This document shows, piece by piece, positions 10,068-21,110 of a DNA stretch of 64,000 nt. The first letter of the stretch is position 1. Each line of letters opens with the position of its first letter. Origin of the DNA: Russula earlei (Eukaryota > Basidiomycota > Agaricomycetes > Russulales > Russulaceae); contig JAGFNK010000001.1 of assembly GCA_025769875.1 (NCBI GenBank), forward strand, positions 186,001-250,000, in the 5' to 3' direction. The notes under the pieces were generated by a model. It searched no databases and had not been told where the DNA came from. It worked only from the letters and a program-made list of their open reading frames with translations. The translations under genes and the position numbers were made by a program.

Positions 10068-12111
10068 CTAAACCGGTGTCAACGGGCTAGCGCCGACTGC
10101 GTCAGACCTCAGACCTTCCGCCAAACTCCTCGGATCGACCATCCACAACGCCACATGGCCCACCGGCCCGTCGCCTCGATGCCGAGGGTCGAGGCCGTAC
10201 CCGCGCGTTCTCACCTCGCGCAGCATCGCCTTGACGCTAGCCCGGTTCGCCGTGAGCGTCGTCCATCCACGCGCGGCTCCGCACAGCATGCTCTGCGCCG
10301 TATGCGTCGTGAGCCGTACGTTCGAGCGCACGACCGACGCGCGCGAAATTTCCGAGCCCGAGCCCGAGCCCTCCGCCGCGCGCGGGTGGGACGGCCCGTC
10401 GTCGCTCGCGAGCAGCGCACGACACGTCGCCTCGAGCGCGCTGAAGAATCCCGCGCGTGGCGGCGAGTCGGGCGGTTGTGCGGCCTCGCGGGCGGAGAAC
10501 ACTCGGATAGGTGGCAGAGGGAGGAACCCGCGCGGGTAGCGCGAACCGGCCCAGTACTGCGCTTCTTGCTCGGCCGGGGACGGCGGCGGCTCGACACCGT
10601 CCGCAGAGGAGGACGTGGGGAAGAGCGCGTGTGCGCGACGCCTTTCGGCTGGCCCGCCGATCTTGGCGACGATGCGCAGGCAGCGGTCGCGCGCCTCCGC
10701 CGTCGTCCAAAACTCGGCGAGCGGGGGCGCACCCTCGGGAGGCGGCGCGGAAACGTCGGTGGACGCGTCCGCGCCCGATTGGCCGGGACGACATGCCAGC
10801 AGCCGCTCGCGAATTTCCTGGAACATACCCTTGCGCATTTCTTGCTGCAGCTGCCCGGCAAGCGCGCGAGAGTGTTGGGTAGATTCCAGGGGGTCCTCGG
10901 CGTCCTCTCTAGCTGCGCTCGTGTTGCCACTAATGCCGCCGCTTTTCGCACGGAGGCGTGACCGCTTCCATTCCAAGTATGCTGTAGATGGGACGAAACG
11001 CTCATGAGCAGCATCCACGGACTCAGGGAGCGGTGCGTGGGTGAGGTCAGAGACAAGTGCGATTAAGATGGAGAGGTCAAGGTTGATGCGATGCGTTGGA
11101 GTGAGTGTTCGAGGAGATGATAGGGCGGGAAATGACTTCACAAGCTGTTCGATTGCGCCGCGCTCGCCTAACTTTATTGAGAGTCCCATGTTGCGCAATG
11201 AGTTGACTGTGAGCGCTATCCTAGGATCATTTCCATTGCCATCTGTGGCGTCAGGGTCTATTCGTGTGAGACGAAAGACGACTTCAGGAGGGTTTGTTGT
11301 GCCTAGGACTGGGTTATCCCGTGCGGCGGCCACGAGCGCGCGTCCCGTGCGCAGGAGGCTGTTGTCAAATTCGATTTGCGCCAGTGAGGAAGATGCATTG
11401 TCGCCATCGCCCTCGGGGTCGGAGTCCGTGAGATAAGAGTCTATTTCCCGGAACTCTGCCAGCAACCTTGAATTTTTGGCACTGGGGACAGACAGGGATT
11501 AAGAGTTACGGAGGGAAAATGAGAGGGCTGTTACGTGCGTGTTGACACGAATCCAAGTGTGGCCATTGTCGGCGACAACGTCAACTTTGACACCCGATCG
11601 CGAAGATTTGCCGGAGCTTTGCGAGCGCGCGTGTTTTTTTCCCTCACCATCGGTCGTAATCTGTAACCGCTCATGGAAAGTTTTGCCAATTGCGATTACC
11701 GGGGGTGAGGACGACAAGACTTCCTTCCACACGGCGATGAGATAGGGTGCATTTGTCGAGGGAGGTGGCAAGAAGGCAGCGTCGGGATCCGCAAGGAACT
11801 ATTATGTGTGTTGGGAGGGGGTGGGGGAGAAACATTGTTCAAAGTCATTCACAAGGCTCATCGATAGGCGCGGAGGAAGAGAGCACCTGCTTGACGACAT
11901 CGATATCTCGCTTCACTGCCTCGAGAAAGGGACGGAGACCGTATATGTTCTGGCTATCTTTATCGGGTACAACATCCTCCGAGGAATCTAGGACGGGGGG
12001 TTTGGTGTTCGAGGGTTGGTATGATACGATGGATTGGTAAAGAAGGACCATCTCGCGAAGCAGACTGGTAGTCTCCGAGTGAATTGACATGTCAACTGTG
12101 TTGTCTTTCAT
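10068..12111 (-). CDS. DUF1308 (C7orf25-like) family protein
   Basis: Three exons assemble into a protein of roughly 630 residues. Exon 1 (start 12111, or MSIHSETTSLL at 12090) has a helical N-terminus ending LRPFLEAVKRDIDVVKQ; exon 2 contains NAPYLIAVWKEVL and VDVVADNGHTWIRV; the long last exon starts KNSRLLAEFREIDSYL and ends TANRASVKAMLREVRTRGYG and a short tail to the stop at 10068. The exon-2/3 block (VVADNGHTWIRV followed by the KNSRLL segment) and the C-terminal TANRAS helix are hallmarks of the DUF1308 family, whose human member is C7orf25; molecular function is not established. The 3' two-thirds of the last exon (10150-10900) is very GC-rich with Ala/Arg/Pro-heavy insertions, while the 5' exons have ordinary composition. 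The first splice junction is the least certain part. Confidence 0.8.
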
Positions 12112-12338
12112 GAAATGGTTGATAGACTCTGCCAACGAATCGCCAACTGGCTCAGGCAAAATCGCGGTCCGTCTGGACGACCACGAGATCACGAGCGCTC
12201 CGTGATGACGGTTGGGTAAGGGTGGGACCGCGACTGGCCCGCCCGCTTCTTTCCTTCTTCCACAAAACACTAGCGACGCAAAACACCGAGGGGTTTATTT
12301 TTTATTTTTTCAATTGCTCGTTCGACAACCACTCCAAG
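12112..12338. promoter_or_regulatory. Divergent promoter region between the DUF1308 gene and QCR8
   Basis: A 227-bp gap separates the start codons of two divergently transcribed genes, so promoters overlap or are shared. A T-rich tract (12296-12310) precedes the QCR8 start. No named element could be identified. Confidence 0.5.
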
Positions 12339-12885
12339 ATGAGAGCGACAGCTCCCGCTATGAGCGAAATGCCTGGCCGTGAGTGTCCCTCCTTTAGCTC
12401 TGATCTCCCTCCGTCGTGGTTGACGTGTGCACAAAGCCAAGGTCTACGTGAGTCTCTTTCCCAGGGCTGTTCAGCTCTGCTCTCCCAACGACTGATATGC
12501 AACCACAACGTGTAGAATGTGTGGTGGGGTGACTATCATCACGGAACGCAGAGGCATCGTGGAGTGGTCACCTACAGTACGTTGATTTCGCTCAACTTTG
12601 AGATCAAACGGGGACCCAAGTCGGGCGTCAACAGGTGTCTCTCCCTTCCGTCAGAGCGCCACCAGCCACCTGTTCCGTAGCTACCTATTCAATGGCTACC
12701 GTCGGCTGTCTGCGCAGCTGCCTTACTGGATCGTCCCTGTTGGGATCGGTATGCCTTATGCCATGTGTTTATGTGCTCACTGACCGACATTGATGGGGAC
12801 AGGGTACGGCATCTATGCGTGGGCCAAGAAGAGGGACGCATGGCAGAATAGCAAGGAGGGACACCTTGCGGGCGCCTCGCACTAG
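12339..12885 (+). CDS. QCR8: Cytochrome bc1 complex subunit 8 (ubiquinol-cytochrome c reductase)
   Basis: Small inner-mitochondrial-membrane subunit of respiratory complex III that contacts cytochrome b. Five exons give about 100 residues: MRATAPAMSEMPG, then an 11-nt exon (12437-12447), then VWWGDYHHGTQRHRGVVTY, then SVSPFRQS with SYLFNGYRRLSAQ and PYWIVPVGI, and finally GYGIYAWAKKRDAWQNSK ending at TAG 12883-12885. The length, the single transmembrane stretch at PYWIVPVGIGYGIYAW and the WAKKRDAWQNSKEGH tail match the fungal family. Exon 1 is 12339-12378, intron 1 12379-12436, intron 2 12448-12515, exon 3 12516-12576. Phases 1, 0 and 1 add up correctly only if the 11-nt exon is included. Confidence 0.93.
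12437..12447 (+). other. QCR8: 11-nt microexon of QCR8
   Basis: CCAAGGTCTAC is flanked by CACAAAG acceptor and GTGAGT donor. It completes the codon left open by exon 1 and supplies Pro-Lys-Val-Tyr before the VWWGD block; skipping it would shift the frame. The expected family sequence has a Lys-x-Tyr at this place. Confidence 0.8.
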
Positions 12886-14163
12886 ATAGATAGTGAAGTA
12901 GGGAACGGAAATAATGACAGAGAACAATGAAGCGGTGTGCCTGTGTTGTCGAATCGGGGATGAGGATGGAGATGAGGGGGATGGGATGGATATGTTATGT
13001 TAGGTGAGGTCAGCAGACGGACACGGGCGTGGACCCCAAAAAGGAGGACGGGGGAGGCTAGAAGGCAGACGGATATAGAAAGGGAATGCTGAGTGGAGGA
13101 GAGCGAGGGAGGAAAAAGCGAGTGGACGTTCTTCATTTGGGCGACGAGACCCGGGGTCGATCTGAGATCTCTCCTTACAGGATGGAGTGGGCTTCAAGCC
13201 GTCGCCAGCCGCATTCATGTATCCCGCCCGTCTATCTTCCCCTTTCCCCCTCTCCCTTCCCCTCCTCCTCGTTCCCGTCCCTCCCTTTTTCCCGTATGTA
13301 AAAAGTGTAGTATGTGTCTAGTGCAATTCTCGATCCCGTAGTCCATAGGGTGGGAGTGTGACGTGACCACTCGGTCACGTTGAATCCGTGACTCGTCGCC
13401 TTGAGCACTGCTGTTCTTCCTAGCTGAACGACGCCCCGCCCCGCCTCCCCGCCCACACTCGTCTGAGAGAGAGAACGGCGGGCGATATCTTCCATCTCTG
13501 TTTTTGCGACAGCCGAAAAAAAGCAGTCCTCTGTTTTCTATCCGTCCTTCGCTCGTTTGCTGGCACAGAGTGAGCGATACCGAGTGCGCCTGGTGCTATC
13601 GCATCATCATTGATCGTCTCCTCTCTCCTCCCAAGCCTCGGCTCCCCCGAGTAAGCGTTACCCATCCAACGAAACGCAAATAGCTCTCCGTCCACACGTA
13701 CCCCCAGCTTACCTCCCCTCCCCCTCAAACGTAAGCTTGTTTAGCTTCTTCCGATCCATCTCTTTTTTCCCTCCCTCCCCTACCCCGTCCTCCCCAGTCC
13801 CCCTTCCCCGACCGCTCGGCCCCTCCTATTCCCCATCTCACATGTCCCTTTTTCAAATCTCATCCTCTATATGCTAATTCACACTCCCTCCCTGCCAATC
13901 AGGTGTCCCCCTCCCCCCCCACGCGAGGTCCCACCTCTTCCCATCCCAACCCATCCTTGACTCTCCATCCCATCCGTGCACGTGCTCCGCATCCCCTCCC
14001 TCCTTTCCAGGCATTCCATCCAGGTACTCTATCTTTCCCCCCTCCGATGTCTCCTTCCGTCTTTGCTGACTCATCCTCCCCTTCCCCCCCCTCCTGTGGC
14101 CGCCTCCCGCGCACGTGCGGGTCCTACATATAGCCCCGAACAGGTTCCTGCCCGCCAATCTCG
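12886..14163. other. Pyrimidine-rich 5' region of SNF5
   Basis: No gene recognised. From about 13,220 to 14,160 the plus strand is markedly C/T-rich with many CCCTCC and TCTTTCC runs, a pattern common in basidiomycete promoters and 5' UTRs, and it leads directly into the SNF5 start codon. Open frames here are compositional artefacts of the CT bias. Confidence 0.5.
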
Positions 14164-17100
14164 ATGAACGTCAATACCCATGGTTTTCCCCAACCGCAAG
14201 GAGGACAGCAGCAGTTTCTCACCCCTGCCATGCTACAATCCCTCCAGAGCCAGACCCAAGGCCAAAATCCTCAATTCCAGAAGAACGTCAACAATCCCAT
14301 GCTGAACCCCCAAATGTTTCAGCAGCAACAGGCCTTGGCCATGAACCCTCAACAGTTGATGAACGGTCGCGGGACATCCACCATGGCCCAACAGCAGCTC
14401 GGCCAGTCCCTCAATCCCGCGATGCTTCTTCAGATGCAGGGTGCCAACGCCATGCAGGCCAACATGGGAGGAGGCATGAATGGTGTCAACCAAGCTGCAC
14501 TAACTATGGGTGGTATGGCTAATATGGCCAATGCCAGCATGGCCGGTATGGGTGGCATAAACGCCAATGCGATGGGATTGAGTCCACAGCAACTTGCCCA
14601 GTTGCAACAAATGAGCTCACAGCAAATGGATGCACGCCAGATGCAGGCAAAGCTCTCGGTAAGCATCGTTACGTCTGAGGATTTATCAGATTGCAACTGA
14701 TCTTTTTTTTCAACCTGCTGCCCCCAAAGCAACAACGCATGCTGCAGCAGCAAAGACAGATGGGGCAAATGAACCAGGGACAACCTCAGTTTGACCAACG
14801 GCAACAAGTGCAGCAGCCCATTCAACAGCGTTTCCTTCAGGATCAGTCCCAATTTAATGCGGGTCAGTCAAACGGCCTTCAAGGCGTTCTTGCACAACAG
14901 CAAAGCATGCACGGCACGCCAAACTTCTTTGACCGACCATCCTCCTCATCCTCTGTTACACATTCGCAACAATTTTCTCAACCGTCCCCGCAAAGTCAGC
15001 AGTTCCCACAGCAGAATCCTCAGTTTCAGATGATGCCGCCACCACCTCCCCGCCCACCATCAGCCCGTCCAGGGACGTCTCATTCGCAGATATCCCATCA
15101 CTCCGGACCTTCAGCGGTGGTGGCGCCGTCTTCACCTGCCTTGGGCGCCGTTGGTCAGCTTGGAGGCATGCAGCGTCCCCCGAGTCGGCCAAGAACATCC
15201 AGCGGGTTCAACATGTTTGCCCAGTCCCAGCCCATCAGTACACCGAAGCCCCCAACGCCGATTCAACAGTCACTGTCTCACCAATCGCAGCAACAACAGC
15301 CGCGAGCGAATACCCCTACTCACGCGGCTTCGCCATTCCCTCAACAACAGCTACAACATTTTCAGTCACAACAGCAGCACCAGCAACCCCAGGTGCCGAC
15401 TCCGCAGGGTTTCACTCAAGGCATAAGCACGCCAGTTCCTGGTTCACCAGGTCGGAAGCGGCGGCTCACGGGACAAAGCGTTCTCGACGCACAACCGTCA
15501 CCCCAGTTTGGTGGTATCGGTGGGAGTGGTCTAACCGGACTTAGCATGCACAACACGGCCAACGTCGGCGCCGCTGGACTCATGCAAATACCGCAGGCCA
15601 TTGGTTCGCCGAATCCTGCGTTACTTGGTGGTGCTGGCGGCGGGCTCATGAGGCCACCTCATGTTGTACCTTCGCGCGTGAATTCGTTGGGCGGCCAGGT
15701 CCCTCAGCTTCCTCATGGCCTCGATGACAGTAGCCTCTTCCAACAGCTTGCTCCTGGTCCACTTCCTCCCCACATTCCCCAGACCCCCTTGGCGAGCGGC
15801 GCAGCGCAGTTTCAGACTCCCTCGGGCGTTCCCAACGTAGGGATCGTCGGCTCAGCAATGAAACAACGGCCATCTAGTTTCAGTGCGCCTGGATTCACAG
15901 ATATGCAAGTGCCGCTTCAAAACCCCATGGTGCAGAAGTTGCCTCACACCGTTGTGACCCCTGCGCAAATGCAGATGCAAATGCACAGCGGCGATGCTCT
16001 GACGATAAACACCGGCTTGCCGGAAGTGCCAGGCCTACCTGTTGTTCCAGATGTAAATGTCCCTGCGTCGCTCCCGCTTTCACACCCGCCAACTGCGCCG
16101 GCTTCGGCAGCACCACCGGTGACCAACGTGCCAGCGCTTCCCGCTGCAGCGACAACCTCCGCACCTGTGAGTAGCAAGACGATGCGTGTCACCCTCGTGG
16201 CGCCTGCGGACATCAAGCCGCTGTCGGAAGAGGAAGTAGCAGAGGCGAAGGGCTGGATGGCTCGCGACAAGGAATACGAGGCCGCCTATCGTGGCATGAA
16301 AGAGCGCATGGCAGAGGAGCTGCGGGTTTCCCGAGCCGAGAGCAGCGATATGTGGTGGGAAGTTCCAGATGGAAAAAAGTTGAGGACGAAATTCGGCGTC
16401 ACATACCCAGGCCAGCGTTTGCGAGACAATAGAAAGAGGGGTAGACGGGAAGGGTTCAGACTGTGAGTATCCCTGCTGTAAACAGTTTTATCTCGCCTCA
16501 CAATTCTCCTGCTAGACCCGGTAGAGTTGATCCCGAAGAAGCGAAGCACGAAGAAATTCTTGTTCCCATTCGTTTAGAGTTTGATGTCGAGCACCATCGA
16601 ATGCGTGAGGCCTTCGTATGGAATCTCAACGGTAGGTATTTTGCCATAGCGCCGGGTTTTTTTTTGGTGTAGACTGATAGCCGTGTTGAAGATCCTGTTA
16701 TCACCCCCGAGATATTTGCACAGTCACTCGTTGATGACTATGCCTTGGCGCCTAGCTATCTGTCTGTCATCATGAAATCCATTCAGGATCAACTTAGCGA
16801 CTTCCAGGCTCACAATACGGACCTACTCGAAGATGAGATAGGGCTATCGGTGCAAGGTCGACTCGATGATAACGAAAAATCGTGGTGGGATAAATGGCGC
16901 AAAGAACTTCCAACTATCGCGAAGCGGCCCAAGCAACCACTCGTTACTGGCAGGAAGCGACGCAAGGTGGATGCCAGCGTGAAAGTCGAGCGCGATCCGG
17001 ATGCACCTGCCACTGCGGCTGATATTGAGATTGATGAGAAAGAACAACAGGAGGAGATGCGTATCCTTATAAGGGTACGTGCTGCGCCGTCCAATGCACG

Positions 17101-19131
17101 CAGGGAATCTGATGCGTCAATGCCGTAACACTTATCAGCTCGATATTGGTATCGGATCGATGAAGCTTGATGATCAATTCGAATGGGACATTGAAAATCC
17201 CGGCGCTTTGCCTGAGCAGTTTGCTGAGGTGTATGTGCGCGAACTCGGCTTGGGCGGCGAGTTCCGGTAAGTGCATGACGTGTTTCGCGTCCGGGAATAG
17301 TCGAGCAATATTTCCTCTTTTCATAGGACCGCTATCGCCCACTCAATACGAGAGCAAGTCCAGACGTATCAAAAGTCCCTTTTCCTTGTAGGGCATCCAT
17401 CAGATGGTACCGCTGTGCAAGATGACGACTTGCGAATGTCCTTCCTATCCCCTGTTACCTCGGTGGCCCGGCCCATGGACCAAGTGCAAGCATTTACGCC
17501 GATCCTCAACTATCTCAGCGATAGTGAGATGGAGCGCAACGAGAAAGAGCGCGAGAAGGAGATGACAAAGCGGAAGAAGAGGGCCACCCGTGGGAGACGT
17601 GGTGTCGCACTTCCCGATCGCGAACCGATCAAGACCCTTCGCACCCCTGCCATCGGTTTCCCGGATGTGGATCCTGCCGTTCTTGCATTGGCGCAAGCCG
17701 CGGCTGCACCCACGTCACGGAGAGCTGCAGCAGCCGCCGCATCACTTACTATTGCCAATATGGTAGCCTCGGAGAACGGCACCGCCGTTATCACTCCAAC
17801 GTTACCCATGGCTACACCTGCTGTCCCTATTCCTTCTGCACCTAAAGAGAAGAAGACGAAGGGATTGTTCAAGCCACCATCGTATCCGCCGACCGTCCTT
17901 CATCCTCGCGCGATCGTCTCAGCACCAACGATGTCCACCGCCGCAGATGCTTCAAAACTTCCACCTCCTTTGGAAAATGACCCCCCCGCACCGATGCCTG
18001 TTCCTCCCCCACAAGACAATAGACTTCCTAGGGTCATCTCAGCCAAACGTGCCAAGGAACTCGAAAGAGAGGCGAAAGAGAAAGAATTTGCTGACGGGCA
18101 GCACCCAAATTTCATCAATGGGGTTTGGCACTGCTCGAACTGCGGTTGTCCAGAAGATATCGCCATTGGCCGTCGCAAAGGCCCGCTTGGCGACAAGTCT
18201 CAATGTGGCACGTGTGGTACGGAACCATTTGTGATTGTTTTTATACGTAAGTGTTCTGATACTGGCCTGCGCCGCAGGTAAATTCTGGCATCGCCACCGG
18301 CGGCCAAGGCCAGTCGTGTATAACCCAGATCCCGAGTATCACCTTGGCTTGCGCACGGAGACCGACAAGTCGAAGATCTATCCTAAAAAGAAGGGTGGCG
18401 CTGCCGCACGCGCTGCCAACACGCCTGTTGTCGACCAAGACGAGCCCACGCCGGCGACGGCACCTGAGCCTGAAACACCTAGTAAGACGGAACAAGTGGT
18501 TGAGGTATCGCGCCGCGCCCCGTCTGGGCCGGGACGTCGTCATGTCGACACCGAACGTGCAGTTTCGCCCGTTTCGACCGGGAGTTCGAGTGCATCAGAG
18601 TCTCCCCTGATTCAGAAGATGAAGCTTAATGGCACCAGCCATACGAAATCTGATCCGAACACACCCATCGCCCCGCCCACGACCGATGACATCCCGCCTC
18701 CAATACCAGGGCCCTCAAATCGGCCCACATCCCCGGTGCATGCTGCCGAGGTGGGTGAAAACCGGTTGCGACTCACTTCTTAATATGGCCGAAATTTATG
18801 CGTCATTCGCAGGATTTGCCACCGCATTCACTTATCGATGCACATGCAGCCATGAATGCGAAATATCCGGATGACAGGTTTGATATTTGGCCGCGCACGG
18901 CGCCAAGCGGTGAGCAAGAATGGCGCGTGAAATGTTTAGATTGTCCCGGAAAGGTTTGTGGCATCTTGTGATCCGTGTGCCTGGCGCTGGCGTTGACAAT
19001 CAGGCTAGTTGTATATCCCCGGTGATGGCATGAGTAATTTCGAGGTGCATCTCAAGAATAGGAATCACCGTGCTCGGGTCGCCGAGCGTTTGGGCACGGC
19101 GAGGACACGTAGTTCTCATGATCAACGCTGA
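14164..19131 (+). CDS. SNF5: SNF5/SMARCB1 core subunit of SWI/SNF-RSC chromatin remodelers
   Basis: Nuclear scaffold subunit of ATP-dependent remodelers. The N-terminal half is low-complexity and rich in Gln, Met, Pro and Ser (14164-16150), as in other fungal Snf5 proteins. The two SNF5 repeats follow across several exons: VPIRLEFDVEHHRMREAF, DPVITPEIFAQSLVDDY, then LDIGIGSMKLDDQFEWDI, EVYVRELGLGGEFRTAI. A basic helix (KRKKRATRGRRG), an Ala/Pro-rich linker, then a GATA-like C-x2-C-x20-C-x2-C finger (CSNCGCP ... CGTCGKFWHRHRR) follow, and the last exons add a C2H2-like motif (CLDCPG ... HLKNRNH). Stop TGA at 19129-19131. About eight introns of 50-70 nt; for example intron 1 at 14659-14729, and one at the GTACGG near 18219 that splits the finger. 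The start is the first ATG giving the Gln-rich domain. Confidence 0.93.
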
Positions 19132-21110
19132 GCGATGCTTTGGCGTGATACCTTGTTTATATTGTCTATATGTTTCCCGCTATCTGTCTTTGCATGTCAC
19201 ATGACACTCGATTTTTCCCCCCCTTTTCTTGGCTCTGAAATTATCCATCTTACCTATACTTAGCTGTTGTTCGGATGTCCTCGGTGGATACTTTATGTCT
19301 GTATACACACTCCATGTCCAAGATCGCCCTAGCCTCAGTTGAGGGAAAGGAAGGAGGCGCGATTTTGGCTGCGATCCGTAGCAACCGCCTCCGTTCGTCC
19401 GTGACTCCAAGCAAGCCCCCCATGCCTCTCAAGCTTTTGCCGGCGTCGCTTCTTCGCCGGACCTTTAGAAGCAAAAAGTTGAACATTGGGGGATGACGTT
19501 GATGCCTGTACGGTGCTCATCACGCTCCTCCTTCGCGTTCCGCTTTTTTTGCGCTGCCCTCGTTTGATTTGACCCACGTTCCGTGCGTACGATCTTCTGG
19601 TTCTCGTTCTTCGTTCCTGCCCTTGTAAGTCCTACGGTCGGACCCTCCGTGCTGTGCGCTCTATCCATCGCCGGCGTCCGTCGGTCGGCGCCATGCAGAT
19701 AATAAATAATATCGTCGCTGCACTCGAGCGGCGTGGTCGCGCACGTGAAAAACAACCTGTATTCAACTGGACCAAATGAATTTGCGGCATCGATGCAAGG
19801 AACCGATTCTCGGTACTGACGTCTCTGGTATTATTTGGATCATTTGATGGACAGGAGTAGCCTGAGGTCCTTCACGCACGACGCTCCTTCAGGTTGTCGC
19901 TCTACCCCTCGTCTTCAAAACACTACGTTTGGATCACGTCCCCCCCCCAAAAAAAAAAAAATCTGCCAGTGATCTTGTCCGTATCTATCGACCTTTGCAA
20001 TATCCCGGAATCCACCCGTGGCAACTGGTCACTTGCCTATCATTCAACTCGATTTCCGGTCCCCTCCAGATCGCCCCAGATTGAATGAGCTGACGACCGG
20101 TTCCGTTGACGCGCACTGTTAAGTTAAGTTACATCACACCTGTCTGTACTGTCATTCCCATCTCACTCCCAGAAAATCCTGAAATCCAAGTTCAAGTTCA
20201 AGAATCAAGAACTCTTGGTTGGTAAAAGGGGCCTAAGTAGTTTTTGCATTTTGGCTTTTAGTGTGGATGATTGGAAAAAAAACTTGTGAGACAGCCACGG
20301 GATCAAGGTGAAAATCATTTGGGGCAATGTTCCCCCGTGAAGGGTTTTTCCAATATATATATATATATATATATTCTGGTCCTTTTGGATCTGGAGGCAT
20401 AGCACGTTTCGCGGAAGGCACTTCGCGTGTCTCTGCCTTTGGTGGAGCAAAATCCATCAGATGATGCCGGCATCCACTGCGCTCGCTTTCACGCACACCA
20501 GATAAAGCATCTCGGTCTGAAACATTGTCAGATGGACTGGGCTCTAGGGATTTGGCCGTCTGGTTTGTTTGAGAACATCCAGTCTGCCTCCGCCACCACC
20601 AGAGGATCACGCTCGCGATCTCGCTTGGCATGGGTCTGAGCTACGTCGCGGACTCAAAGGCAAGGGAAACACCCGGGCATGCTCGTTCGTTCGCGTACCC
20701 CTGTCTTGGACCTTCACCAGCTCCACGCGATGCCCCTCCCAAACTTTCATGCTCTCCTTCTCCCAAGCCTCGCCTGCCACCGGGTCCACCACCGCCCCTT
20801 CCCACGCCTTCCGACTTCTCCCCTGCATCAGGAAAAAATGAAAATGCTATGTAGCGCTATATAGCTACCATAGCATCTGTAGCAACTTTACAACCATTGA
20901 GGTTTCATGCCTACATAGAATGTTACATCGACAACATAAATATACAGTTCTCCCCATAGTCAACCATAGTCAGGAGTGCTATGGAAGCCTATGTAGCCAA
21001 CCACATGCCTATGTTCTACCAATTGCAACATTGTTATGATAAACGACTCAGGCACTTGCATTCACAAAAATGTCAGGAAACAATGTATATTTATATTTCA
21101 CACATCAACG
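19132..21110. other. Gene-poor stretch leading into the transposon island
   Basis: Holds the SNF5 3' flank and then mixed sequence. Minus-strand frames at 19250-19755 are somewhat protein-like and basic but have no recognisable domain or exon chain. From about 20,850 the sequence becomes AT-rich with repeated CTATGTAG/CTACATAG-like words and a near-palindrome at 20,850-20,878, which may be subterminal repeats marking the left edge of a DNA transposon. No terminal inverted repeat was proven. Confidence 0.4.
20353..20374. repeat. Dinucleotide microsatellite (AT)11
   Basis: Eleven perfect AT units in noncoding DNA at the left flank of the transposon island. Confidence 0.95.

Noticed and set aside
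10155..10961. Long plus-strand open frames opposite the DUF1308 exon
   Set aside because: They are antisense shadows produced by very high GC; the minus strand carries the conserved family motifs.
19250..19755. Possible small basic protein gene on the minus strand
   Set aside because: Three overlapping frames are open by composition; none has a clear start, splice chain or recognisable motif.
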